Origin: DATDUP01 sp035290345 | GTDB taxonomy: Bacteria > Patescibacteriota > Patescibacteriia > Magasanikbacterales > UBA922 | Length of the DNA: 16,638 nt | Direction: 5' to 3' | Assembly (NCBI GenBank): GCA_035290345.1 | Contig: DATDUP010000009.1 | Location: forward strand, 1 to 16,638 | Part shown: in pieces, positions 1 to 7,730 of the stretch | Numbering within the stretch: position 1 is the stretch's first letter | Layout of the letters: each line of letters begins with the position of its first letter | Position numbers and translations under genes: made by a program | The notes under the pieces: generated by a model | What the model was told of the DNA's origin: nothing | Database searches by the model: none | The model's input: the letters and a program-made list of their open reading frames with translations, nothing else

Positions 1-1203
1 AGCCGGATATAGACCAAACAAAATACCGACAGCTGTAGAAAAACTGACCGCAATCAGAATAGAAAAAAAAGAAATATGGAAAGACCAGGTCAGACCGTAA
101 TTAATCGCCAAAAGCATGATAAGGAATGATCCGATAATACCCAAGACAATCCCGGCTATTCCCCCACCCAACGTAATGATGACCGCCTCAACTAAAAACT
201 GCCAAAGGATATCCTGACGTTTTGCCCCCAAAGATTTTCTTAAACCAATTTCAAAAGTCCTCTCAGCTACTGACACATACATGATGTTCATGATACCCAC
301 CCCTCCGACCACTAGAGAAATACACACTAGAGCGACTAACAAAACAGCAATGCCACTAATCACGCCATCCAACATATCTTGAGCTTCCGCCATCGTATTA
401 ACCGAAAAATCATCCTTATCCGGATCTGTGATATTGTGTTGGGTCCGCATCAACTCAATCAACTCTTTCTGAGTAGTGGCTGACTGACCAGCATCCTTCA
501 TCTTAGCAACTGCAAAACTGAGATATTCAATTCCCAGAATCCTTTTCTGCATAGTGGTCACCGGGATATAAATAATATCATCCATATTCATGAAAAAAGC
601 CGACCCTTTTTCTTCCATTACTCCCACCACCCGAAACTTTTTTCCTTTAATCTTAATACTCTTTCCCACCGCGCTCTCATCGCCAAACAATTTTTCCCAA
701 GCATCATGACCCAATACGGCTACAGTCGCCAGACTCTTTTCTTCTTCTTCGGTAAAAGACCGACCCTGGGCTATCTCATAATTATTCACGATTGGCGCTT
801 CATAACCCACACCCATCAGAAATACCTTTTTGATTTCTTCTTGAAAAGACACCACTTCTTGCCCCATGATTGCTCCATAAATATGGGAAATATTAGGATG
901 CTTACGGATAGCCTCAATATCTTCATTCCTAAAAGTAGTAATCGTAATTCCCTGGGCCATACCCATAGCGTTTTCACTAGAAGTCTTGCCCGTATTGGGA
1001 ACTTTTACTTCCAGTTCGATAGTATCTGTACCAAAGGTCTCTAACTCACCTCGCACAAAACCGCGCAAACCTTCACCAGCAGCAAAGATAACAATAACAG
1101 CTGAAATTCCCAAACTGATTGCTAGAATTGTCAAAAAGGACCGTAATTTTTGTTTACGAATAGCAGCCCAGGCCATGTTAACAAATGTTTTCCACTTATT
1201 CAT
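1..1203 (-). CDS. MacB/FtsX-type ABC transporter permease, 3' end cut by window
   Basis: This is the second of two tandem permease subunits of a MacB-like ABC exporter, presumably dimerising with the product just upstream and working with the ATPase and MacA-like adaptor of the same operon. The ATG is at 1203 and 401 codons are visible to base 1 without a stop. The N-terminus (MNKWKTFVNMAWAAIRKQKL) leads into a first membrane segment (SFLTILAISLGISAVIVIFA), then a large extracytoplasmic domain, then a C-terminal FtsX block with the typical GGVGIMNIMYVSVAERTFEI stretch and EIGLRKSLGAK. The visible end reads ...GLYPA, which in the family lies about 15-20 residues before the C-terminus, so little is missing. 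Its start overlaps the end of the upstream permease gene by 8 bases, implying translational coupling. The transported substrate cannot be told from the sequence. Confidence 0.93.
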   Translation of the reverse strand, partial: MNKWKTFVNMAWAAIRKQKLRSFLTILAISLGISAVIVIFAAGEGLRGFVRGELETFGTDTIELEVKVPNTGKTSSENAMGMAQGITITTFRNEDIEAIRKHPNISHIYGAIMGQEVVSFQEEIKKVFLMGVGYEAPIVNNYEIAQGRSFTEEEEKSLATVAVLGHDAWEKLFGDESAVGKSIKIKGKKFRVVGVMEEKGSAFFMNMDDIIYIPVTTMQKRILGIEYLSFAVAKMKDAGQSATTQKELIELMRTQHNITDPDKDDFSVNTMAEAQDMLDGVISGIAVLLVALVCISLVVGGVGIMNIMYVSVAERTFEIGLRKSLGAKRQDILWQFLVEAVIITLGGGIAGIVLGIIGSFLIMLLAINYGLTWSFHISFFSILIAVSFSTAVGILFGLYPA

Positions 1204-2437
1204 AATGCAGGGCCGTAATGGGATTTAACCGGGAAGCGCGACGAGCTGGAATAATACCAAAAATCAAGCCAATCAGTGAGGAAATGGCCACACTGAGAAT
1301 AATGGCAAAGGGGGAAAGAGAAAAAGCCCAATCATAGCCCAAAGTCTGAGCAACTACCGCCACAAACCAAGAAATTAAAATGCCTAAGATGATGCCAATC
1401 ACCCCCGCCACGAAAGTAATAAAAATAGTTTCAATCAAGAACTGCTCTAAAATATGACGGTTCTTGGCGCCGACGGCTTTGCGCAAGCCGATCTCCCTGA
1501 TTCTTTCTTCCACTGCTACTAACATAATATTCATAATCCCAATTCCTCCCACGACTAATGCCAAAGCCGCAATCGCCGCTAGGAAAAAACGAATAGCATC
1601 TGTAATCGTAAGGAGAACATCCAAAGCATCCTTCTGACTACGGATATCAAAATCCTTTGCCTGTCCAGGGGCAATCTGATGCCTCTCGGCCAGGACAATA
1701 TCCAAATCCGCCATCACTTGATCAACATACTGGTCTGATTCCACTTTAAAACGAGCAAAACTGACATAATTTATCCCCAATAAAAGTTTCTGGGCCGTAG
1801 TGATGGGCACATAAATCTGGTTATCTTGGCTAGTAAAACCACTCACCCCGCGCTCCCGCATTACCCCGATCACCCGAAAACTGTGGCTACCAATCTTCAG
1901 ACTTTCTCCGATTGCCTCTTGATCACCAAATAAATTACTTTTTACTTCTGAACCGATCACTGCTACCTTTTGCAAACCGCGTTCATCTTCTTCGCTAAAA
2001 AACACACCCGTCTCCACCCCGGTATCCTCCACTTCTGGCAAGTCAGCGCTGACGCCGATGAAAGTTGTATCAGTCTTACGTCCTTGCCAGATTACGGTTT
2101 CTGTTCCACGAACATAACCGGTCGCTGCTATTAAATGCGGGACTCGACCGGAATTTTTGACCGCCTGGACATCATCATTGGTCAAAGTCGTAATCACTAT
2201 CCCCATAACCGAAACCGGCGGACCCTCATCGTCACCGCTTCCCGGAAAAACGGAGATGAGGCCCGTCCCCTGACTTTTCAATTGATTTACAATCAAACTC
2301 TGAGCCCCCTGACCAGCTGAAATAATCACAATCACCCCCATAATACCAATGATGATGCCAAGCATAGTCAAAAAAGACCGCACTTTGTTTTGGAGGAGGA
2401 GGTGGAAAACATTATGGATGTTTTCTCCCAATTTCAT
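1196..2437 (-). CDS. MacB/FtsX-type ABC transporter permease (413 aa)
   Basis: Membrane subunit of a MacB-like ABC exporter. One membrane segment lies near residues 22-42 (LTMLGIIIGIMGVIVIISAG), followed by an extracytoplasmic MacB-type core domain to about residue 280, then three C-terminal membrane segments. The FtsX signature GGIGIMNIMLVAVEERIREI and EIGLRKAVGAK is present, and the protein ends in the usual PARRASRLNPITALHYE tail. Length is typical for a stand-alone MacB-type permease lacking a fused ATPase. It is a paralogue of the following permease, with the same layout and motifs. The ATG at 2437 lies 3 nt after the ATPase stop; an AGGAG lies about 17 nt upstream. The 3' end overlaps the next permease by 8 nt. 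Exported substrate unknown. Confidence 0.95.
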   Translation of the reverse strand: MKLGENIHNVFHLLLQNKVRSFLTMLGIIIGIMGVIVIISAGQGAQSLIVNQLKSQGTGLISVFPGSGDDEGPPVSVMGIVITTLTNDDVQAVKNSGRVPHLIAATGYVRGTETVIWQGRKTDTTFIGVSADLPEVEDTGVETGVFFSEEDERGLQKVAVIGSEVKSNLFGDQEAIGESLKIGSHSFRVIGVMRERGVSGFTSQDNQIYVPITTAQKLLLGINYVSFARFKVESDQYVDQVMADLDIVLAERHQIAPGQAKDFDIRSQKDALDVLLTITDAIRFFLAAIAALALVVGGIGIMNIMLVAVEERIREIGLRKAVGAKNRHILEQFLIETIFITFVAGVIGIILGILISWFVAVVAQTLGYDWAFSLSPFAIILSVAISSLIGLIFGIIPARRASRLNPITALHYE

Positions 2438-2440
2438 AGA

Positions 2441-3169
2441 TTATTTTTTCAACTCCTGACCATTATGAGCCAGCTGACGATCGGTCACGGGCCGATCCGA
2501 TTCTATCAAACCATCGCGCATATGGATAATGCGCTCCGCATGTTCAGCCGTATACTTTTCATGGGTGACTAGGATAATCGTATGCTGGTGATGTAAATTC
2601 AAATCCTGAAGAATCCTCATAATCTGTAGACCGGATCTTGAATCTAGATTCCCGGTCGGTTCATCAGCAAAAATCACCGCCGGGTTATTGACCAGCGCCC
2701 GAGCAATGGCTACCCGTTGTTTCTCACCACCTGACAATTGATTGGACAAGTTGTTGATCCGAGCCGTCAAGCCCACACTCTCAATTGCTGCTTGCGCTTG
2801 GGCTAAACGTTTTTCTTTAGGCAGAGATGAATACAATAAAGGTAACATGACATTATCCAAAACCGTAGTCCGGGGCAAAAGATTGAAAGCTTGAAAAATA
2901 AAGCCCACCTGCTGGCTTCGCATCTCCGCTAACTCATCATCCTGATAGTTGCTAACATCCTGACCAGCAAAAAAATATTTTCCCACCGTTGGTTTGTCCA
3001 GGAACCCGAGAATGTGCATCAAGGTCGACTTGCCTGAACCAGATGGCCCCATGATGGCCACAAATTCGCCTTGCTGGATAGAAAAATCCAATCCATTCAA
3101 GACATCTGTCACCACCCCGTCATTATCAAAAGATTTTTTCAAACCCATTACTTTTATTACTTCTCCCAT
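2441..3169 (-). CDS. MacB/LolD-type ABC transporter ATP-binding protein
   Basis: Cytoplasmic ATPase powering the two adjacent permeases. Visible motifs: Walker A GPSGSGKST at residues 41-49, Q-loop FIFQAFNLLP near 88-98, signature LSGGEKQRVAIARAL near 144-158, Walker B and D-loop VIFADEPTGNLDS, and an H-loop histidine in ILVTHEKY. All catalytic motifs are intact. The 242-residue length and the EPTGNLDS wording are typical of the MacB/LolD/FtsE family. The ATG at 3169 is 1 nt after the stop of the tRNA nucleotidyltransferase gene, with a GGAGG inside that gene's last codons, so translation is likely coupled to it. The downstream permease begins 3 nt later. Confidence 0.97.
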   Translation of the reverse strand: MGEVIKVMGLKKSFDNDGVVTDVLNGLDFSIQQGEFVAIMGPSGSGKSTLMHILGFLDKPTVGKYFFAGQDVSNYQDDELAEMRSQQVGFIFQAFNLLPRTTVLDNVMLPLLYSSLPKEKRLAQAQAAIESVGLTARINNLSNQLSGGEKQRVAIARALVNNPAVIFADEPTGNLDSRSGLQIMRILQDLNLHHQHTIILVTHEKYTAEHAERIIHMRDGLIESDRPVTDRQLAHNGQELKK

Positions 3170-3170
3170 A

Positions 3171-4622
3171 TTATTTCTTTGCTTCCTCCCAATCCCCCAT
3201 CCGGGTTAAATATTGATCTTTGATTTTTAACAAAAGGGCCTTGGTCGCATCATGATCATTGGGAATCTCTCCTTCCAGAATCGCCTCCTCCAATGCTTTT
3301 TTAATTCTCCCCACGGTCGGACCCGGAGCCAATCCACATAATTCCATGATCTCTTCCCCTCGCAATGGTGACTGGAAAGCTCTCAATTTATCTGTCTCCA
3401 CGACAGCCAAAATTCTTTTTTCCAAACGGTCATAATTAGCTAAGCGTTGGCGTAATTTTTCCGGATTACCAGTCGTGATGTCACTCCGACATAAAGTAAG
3501 CAAATCTTCTAGATTGTCACCTAGACTAACAATCAAACGTCGAACCGCGCTGTCCGTCACTCCCGCATCCATCAAGGCGATGGGCTGTTGATGATAACGA
3601 ACTAGTTTAGTCACATACTTTGTTTCCTCTTTACTTAACCGCAAACGCCGACAAATATCCAAGGCTAATTTTCTTCCCAAATGTTCATGCATATCAAACG
3701 CCCAACCACGACCGGGAATAAATTCCTTCGTGCCCGTCTTGCCAATGTCATGCAGGAGTCCCGCCAATCGTAAAATCACTTTGTCCGATCGCTGAGCAAT
3801 ATTGTCTACCACTTTGAGAGTGTGGACAAAATTGTTTTTATGATGCTGGCCAAAAATTTCTTCCACCCCAGACAAGGCAGTCAATTCTGGCAAAAATTCT
3901 TCTAAAACTTGAGTGGAAAACAATACCTGCAACCCCAGAGATGGCTGAGGGGTAGCCAACAGTTTAAATAACTCTTCCTTTATTCTTTCTGACGAAACAA
4001 TGGAAAGGCGTTGGCGATTTCGAGTCAGAGCAGCCAAGGTCTCCGGAGCCAAAGAAAAATTCAATTGAGCGGCAAACCGGGCAGCTCGCAACAGACGCAG
4101 AGGATCTTCAGAAAAAGTAATATCCGGATCCAGGGGAGTACGTAAAATCTTTTGCTGTAAATCTTTTTGTCCGAAAAAAGGATCGATCAATGTGCGCTTT
4201 AATCCGGACGGACCAACGGCCCGGGCCAAAGCATTGACTGTAAAATCCCGCCGTTGCAAATCTTCCGCCAGCGTGGCCTTTTCTACTTGGGGCTTACGGG
4301 ATTTATCTTGGTAAGCTTCTTTCCGAGCCCCAGCAAATTCCACTTCTAAAGTGACCTCTTTTTGCCCATCGTGTTCTCGACAAAAAACATACCGAGCCGT
4401 ATCAAATTCCGGAAACTCAATCAAGCTTCCGATTTGTTTCAAGGCAACATCAAAAGCACGAGCAAAAACAATACCACTACCGTCGACCACAAAGTCGATA
4501 TCTTTTACTTTCCCTTTTTTCTTCAATAAACGATCTCGGACATAGCCTCCCACCGCATAAATCGGTAGTTTTTGTTCTTGGCTGACGCGATAAATTGTCC
4601 GCCACAACTGGGCTAATGACAT
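3171..4622 (-). CDS. cca: CCA-adding enzyme / poly(A) polymerase family nucleotidyltransferase with HD domain
   Basis: Probable tRNA nucleotidyltransferase that adds or repairs the 3' CCA of tRNAs. In 483-residue numbering the class II catalytic head shows AVGGYVRD near 23-30 and the metal-binding pair in DID (D41, D43), followed by RRDFTVNALA near 124-133 and the EDxxR-type template motif SEDPLRLLRAARFA near 171-184. A C-terminal HD phosphohydrolase domain has LLHDIGK with HD near 291-292. A TTG at 4640 in the same frame would add six residues, but that TTG is part of the GAGG ribosome-binding stretch, so the ATG at 4622 is preferred. It lies 1 nt after the adaptor stop and 1 nt before the ATPase start. 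A poly(A) polymerase is the alternative; the tRNA-Val in this window lacks an encoded CCA, which fits CCA addition. Confidence 0.9.
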   Translation of the reverse strand: MSLAQLWRTIYRVSQEQKLPIYAVGGYVRDRLLKKKGKVKDIDFVVDGSGIVFARAFDVALKQIGSLIEFPEFDTARYVFCREHDGQKEVTLEVEFAGARKEAYQDKSRKPQVEKATLAEDLQRRDFTVNALARAVGPSGLKRTLIDPFFGQKDLQQKILRTPLDPDITFSEDPLRLLRAARFAAQLNFSLAPETLAALTRNRQRLSIVSSERIKEELFKLLATPQPSLGLQVLFSTQVLEEFLPELTALSGVEEIFGQHHKNNFVHTLKVVDNIAQRSDKVILRLAGLLHDIGKTGTKEFIPGRGWAFDMHEHLGRKLALDICRRLRLSKEETKYVTKLVRYHQQPIALMDAGVTDSAVRRLIVSLGDNLEDLLTLCRSDITTGNPEKLRQRLANYDRLEKRILAVVETDKLRAFQSPLRGEEIMELCGLAPGPTVGRIKKALEEAILEGEIPNDHDATKALLLKIKDQYLTRMGDWEEAKK

Positions 4623-4623
4623 A

Positions 4624-6435
4624 TTATTTCTTTTCCTCAATGACTCGAAGCACTACTACCTGGTTAGCCGCCAAGCCTTCAACAATTTCCACCATGCCAT
4701 TATCCCCTTTTAGTCCGGTCTTGACCCCCACTTCTTGTAACTGATCACCAGTAAGCACTCGTACATATTTTTTCTCCCCTTCGGCACGGACAGCGCGCAG
4801 AGGAATGGATAAAACATCAGTTTTTTCTTCAGTAAAGAAAATCACATTGGCCGTCATACCGTTCAATACTTTATATTCTGGTCTTTCGCCTAAGGTCAGA
4901 GTCACCGTATAGTAGACCACGTCTTGAATCACTGTTTCTCCAATTTCTATTTCTGTCACCGTTCCGGGAAAAACCACATCATCTCCATAGGCATCCAAGG
5001 TGACTTGGGTCGTGTTCCCCAAAGCGATTTTGACAATATCTGTTTCCGAAATATCTACCTTTACCTCAAAGTGAGGATTTACAATTTTGACAACTGCGTC
5101 CTGAGAACTGACATATTGCCCGACTTTTAGATCCACTTTGCCGATTACGCCTTCTACCGGAGCGATGATCATGGCTCGATTACGATTAGCAACTGATTGA
5201 GCCAAGCTGGCTTGGGCCGAAGCCAGAGCCGCTCGATAACTAGCCAAATCCACTTCGCGGGGCGGATTCTTGGAATCTTCATAGCCGGCTTTAGCTTGGA
5301 GAGCGGCGGCGGCATATGCGGCCACATCTGCTGCCGCTTTTTTTTGCATACTATCCCATTCTTCTACTGCTTTAGTATAAGCAATGGAATAGGAGTTATA
5401 ACTGTTCTTGGCCGCGGCCACTTCCTGACGCTGATCAACCAAAGAAGTGTATTGGGTAGCAATCGTATTGCGAGCGGTTTGGATATCAGTTTTTAACGTA
5501 TCCAAACTAGTTTGAGTCAAATTACCGAGCGGTAAAGTTTTATTCAACAAATCTGCAGTAGCTAAAAGCATTTCTTTGACAACCAACAAGGACTCGGCCG
5601 CTGTCTCAGCCGCAAAATCGATTTGTGAATGAGGAACGCTCAGAGACAACGCCGTGGCCACGCTGTCCATATCGGCTTTCGCCACTTTGGCCCCATGGTA
5701 TTTATTTATTGCCAGGCTTAAAGCGTTTCCGCCAATATTTCCCAACTCCTTTTCAAAACTATCATTAGCAAAGCTGTTATCCACCCCCAAAATATTATCT
5801 ACTTCAATCAGCGCTCCGGCGATTTTATCTTGTGTCGCCAACAACAAAGTAACCAAATCACTATAAGCATCCGTGACTATCTGGCTCTCTTCCCCTCCTT
5901 CAACTAACTTCAAATTATTTTCTGCTGTTTCCAGTGCCGCCTTAGCCTCAGCCAAAGAAGCATCATAGGTGGCCTTGATCTGATTGAGATTAGCTTCAGC
6001 CTGATCCCATTTAGCTTTCAAACCGGCTAAATACTGATCCGTAGAACCAGCAATCTCTTTATTTAAATTAGCCTGGGCCTTAGCCACTTCTGCTTGCGCC
6101 TGCCCTACTTTCGCATTTAATTCGGCCAAATCCTGTATCGCAATTGTTTCTCCGGGTTTGACCGAATCACCTGCCTGTTTATAAATTTTTGCTACCTTGC
6201 CGCTGGCCTCAAAACGTAGCTCAATCTCATTCGCTGACTCCACATTTCCGGTTGCTTCCACGGTCTGTTTTAAATTGCCTTGAGTGACTACGGCGGTCTC
6301 ATAGGTGGTTCCTTGACCAGATTGACGACTAACCAGAGCAAACACCACAATGATAACCAAAGCCAGAATTCCTAAAATCCAATACTTTCTTTTCTTATAC
6401 CATGACTTATGACTGGGCAAAGAATGTTCATTCAT
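4624..6435 (-). CDS. MacA/HlyD-like membrane fusion (adaptor) protein, 603 aa
   Basis: Periplasmic-type adaptor partner of the MacB-like transporter. A short basic cytoplasmic tail (SWYKKRKYW) is followed by one membrane anchor near residues 19-36. Half of a biotinyl-lipoyl domain lies near 62-105 (NVESANEIELRFEASGKVAK...GDSVKPGET). A long, alanine-rich helical region covers about 108-420. The second lipoyl half is near 422-453 (IIAPVEGVIGKVDLKVGQYV), followed by a beta-barrel and membrane-proximal domain to the C-terminus. It is much longer than classical MacA (about 370 residues); the extra length sits inside the helical hairpin around residues 180-345 and is polar and helical. The stop is 1 nt before the cca start and the ATG is 3 nt after the AbrB gene. 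In a cell without an outer membrane it would not be expected to dock to TolC, so its partner is unclear. Confidence 0.93.
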   Translation of the reverse strand: MNEHSLPSHKSWYKKRKYWILGILALVIIVVFALVSRQSGQGTTYETAVVTQGNLKQTVEATGNVESANEIELRFEASGKVAKIYKQAGDSVKPGETIAIQDLAELNAKVGQAQAEVAKAQANLNKEIAGSTDQYLAGLKAKWDQAEANLNQIKATYDASLAEAKAALETAENNLKLVEGGEESQIVTDAYSDLVTLLLATQDKIAGALIEVDNILGVDNSFANDSFEKELGNIGGNALSLAINKYHGAKVAKADMDSVATALSLSVPHSQIDFAAETAAESLLVVKEMLLATADLLNKTLPLGNLTQTSLDTLKTDIQTARNTIATQYTSLVDQRQEVAAAKNSYNSYSIAYTKAVEEWDSMQKKAAADVAAYAAAALQAKAGYEDSKNPPREVDLASYRAALASAQASLAQSVANRNRAMIIAPVEGVIGKVDLKVGQYVSSQDAVVKIVNPHFEVKVDISETDIVKIALGNTTQVTLDAYGDDVVFPGTVTEIEIGETVIQDVVYYTVTLTLGERPEYKVLNGMTANVIFFTEEKTDVLSIPLRAVRAEGEKKYVRVLTGDQLQEVGVKTGLKGDNGMVEIVEGLAANQVVVLRVIEEKK

Positions 6436-6438
6436 ATT

Positions 6439-6660
6439 TTATTTTTTAATCTTTTTAAGTTGTCGGGAAAACTCCTGCATCATATCATCCATTATGGATA
6501 CCGGCGCAAATACGATTGCTCCCATTTTCTCAAAAGCAATGAAGTTGTCCCCTTTTTTCAGATGCAGGTGGTCGCGAATCTTTTTCGGGACTACCAATTG
6601 ACCTCGCTCTCCTAGGGCCGTAGCTCCAAAGCAGTGGCCGAAATTAATGTTTTTGGTCAT
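6439..6660 (-). CDS. AbrB/MazE/SpoVT-family DNA-binding protein, 73 aa
   Basis: Small swapped-hairpin AbrB-type DNA-binding protein. The core is residues about 12-57: GATALGERGQLVVPKKIRDH followed by HLKKGDNFIAFEKMGAIVFAP, matching the SpoVT-AbrB pattern (GRGQLVVPKKIR...L.L..GD). A short basic helical tail ends in KKIKK. It is the first gene of the adaptor-cca-ATPase-permease operon, so it is probably the operon's local regulator. No toxin partner of MazF type follows, which argues against an antitoxin role. The ATG at 6660 is about 20 nt downstream of the predicted transcription start. Tandem TGGTATGA repeats over its promoter are a candidate operator (separate entry). Confidence 0.88.
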   Translation of the reverse strand: MTKNINFGHCFGATALGERGQLVVPKKIRDHLHLKKGDNFIAFEKMGAIVFAPVSIMDDMMQEFSRQLKKIKK

Positions 6661-6678
6661 AGTTAAAAATATGATTTT

Positions 6679-6695
6679 TCATACCAATCATACCA
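6679..6695 (-). repeat. Tandem direct repeat TGGTATGA x2, candidate operator
   Basis: The 8-mer TGGTATGA occurs twice on the minus strand (6695-6688 and 6686-6679), separated by one base, a 9-bp period. The first copy overlaps the -10 box and the second covers the predicted start point. An inverted TCATA follows within a few bases on the minus strand, giving TATGA-AAAA-TCATA. Repeats here, directly before an AbrB-type gene, suggest autoregulation; this is inferred from position only. Confidence 0.35.
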
Positions 6696-6715
6696 TTCTT
6701 TTTCCGGCGACACAA
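6687..6715 (-). promoter_or_regulatory. Promoter of the abrB-macA-cca-macB-like operon
   Basis: On the minus strand a TTGTGT (6715-6710) is followed after 17 nt by TATGAT (6692-6687), preceded by TGG, which gives an extended -10 of the form TGnTATGAT. The expected start lies near 6680, some 20 nt before the ATG at 6660. There is no terminator between the gpsA stop at 6720 and this promoter, so read-through from uppP-gpsA is also possible. Confidence 0.55.
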
Positions 6716-6719
6716 TCCT

Positions 6720-7727
6720 CTACTGTGGATACTTCAAAAGAAAATTATGAAAAAGACGACGGGGTTCACCATCTCCAGTGACGCAATCTGCCACCAAGCG
6801 CGCTAACGGTACTTTGATTTTGTGTCTTTCCGCTAAACGAAGAAGACAATGGGCAGCACTAACCCCTTCGACGGTTTGTTTCACCTTGCGCAAAGCTGCT
6901 GGACCGCGATACCCCCGACCTAACAATTCGCCGAATGTCCGATTACGACTGATCGGACAAAGGGCGGTCCCAATAAGATCACCCAGGCCAGCCAATTCAT
7001 AGGCGGTTTGTTCTTTACCACCCATGGCCTTGATTAAACGAGCCAATTCACCCAGGGCCATGATAAGGAGGGCGGCCTTAGTATTTAAGCCGTAACCCAA
7101 CCCATCACACATCCCCATGGCTATGGCATAGACATTTTTAAATGATCCGCCCACCTCCACTCCAATGACATCAGTCGTTGGTACGAGTTTCAAATGAGGA
7201 CTATGCAAAACCGCCACCACCTGACTCACTATCTTTTTATTCTTTCCCGCCACATTCATTGCGGTATAATGACCGTTAACCAATTGTTCAGCCACGGCCG
7301 GACCAGAAACAGTGACGATCCTTCTTTTTAACGCCGGCCGGACATGTTTAGCGATGATTATCGGCATGAGCTGAAGACTGTGTGGCTCCACCCCTTTGGA
7401 CAAATCAATGATGATGGCGTTTTCTTTTATGCTCCGCGCGGCAAAAGAGATGGTGTGCTCCATGACCTTGCTAGGAATGGCAAAAAAAACAAACTCGGCT
7501 TTGGCCAGGGCAATTTCAATTTTTTCTTGAGGAAAAATATTTTTAGCCAATTTTATACCAGGGAGATATTTTTTATTCTCTCGATCGCGAGCGATTTGCT
7601 GTAAGGGTAGATGATCCCCCTCCCAGTTCCACAGTCTAACTTCATGGCCATTTTCAGCCAAAACTTGAGCCATGGCTGTACCCATGTTTCCTGCCCCTAA
7701 GACCACAACGATTTTTTTGTTTTTCAT
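6720..7727 (-). CDS. gpsA: Glycerol-3-phosphate dehydrogenase [NAD(P)+]
   Basis: Cytoplasmic enzyme reducing dihydroxyacetone phosphate to sn-glycerol-3-phosphate, the backbone for phospholipids. The Rossmann dinucleotide motif GAGNMGTAMA is near residues 11-20. Family motifs follow in order: FFAIPSKVMEH, IIDLSKGVE, SGPAVAEQL, VGGSFKNVYAIAMGMCDGLGYGLNTKAAL with the catalytic lysine region, and ELAGLGDLIGTALCPISRNRTFG with the RNR substrate-binding arginines. The 335-residue length is normal and nothing appears missing. The ATG at 7727 is 3 nt after the uppP stop, so the two form an operon. No terminator is visible after the stop at 6720. Confidence 0.97.
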   Translation of the reverse strand: MKNKKIVVVLGAGNMGTAMAQVLAENGHEVRLWNWEGDHLPLQQIARDRENKKYLPGIKLAKNIFPQEKIEIALAKAEFVFFAIPSKVMEHTISFAARSIKENAIIIDLSKGVEPHSLQLMPIIIAKHVRPALKRRIVTVSGPAVAEQLVNGHYTAMNVAGKNKKIVSQVVAVLHSPHLKLVPTTDVIGVEVGGSFKNVYAIAMGMCDGLGYGLNTKAALLIMALGELARLIKAMGGKEQTAYELAGLGDLIGTALCPISRNRTFGELLGRGYRGPAALRKVKQTVEGVSAAHCLLRLAERHKIKVPLARLVADCVTGDGEPRRLFHNFLLKYPQ

Positions 7728-7730
7728 AGA

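Noticed and set aside
4623..4640. TTG start for the CCA-adding enzyme
   Set aside because: The TTG belongs to the ribosome-binding stretch and overlaps the adaptor gene; the ATG at 4622 follows it directly.
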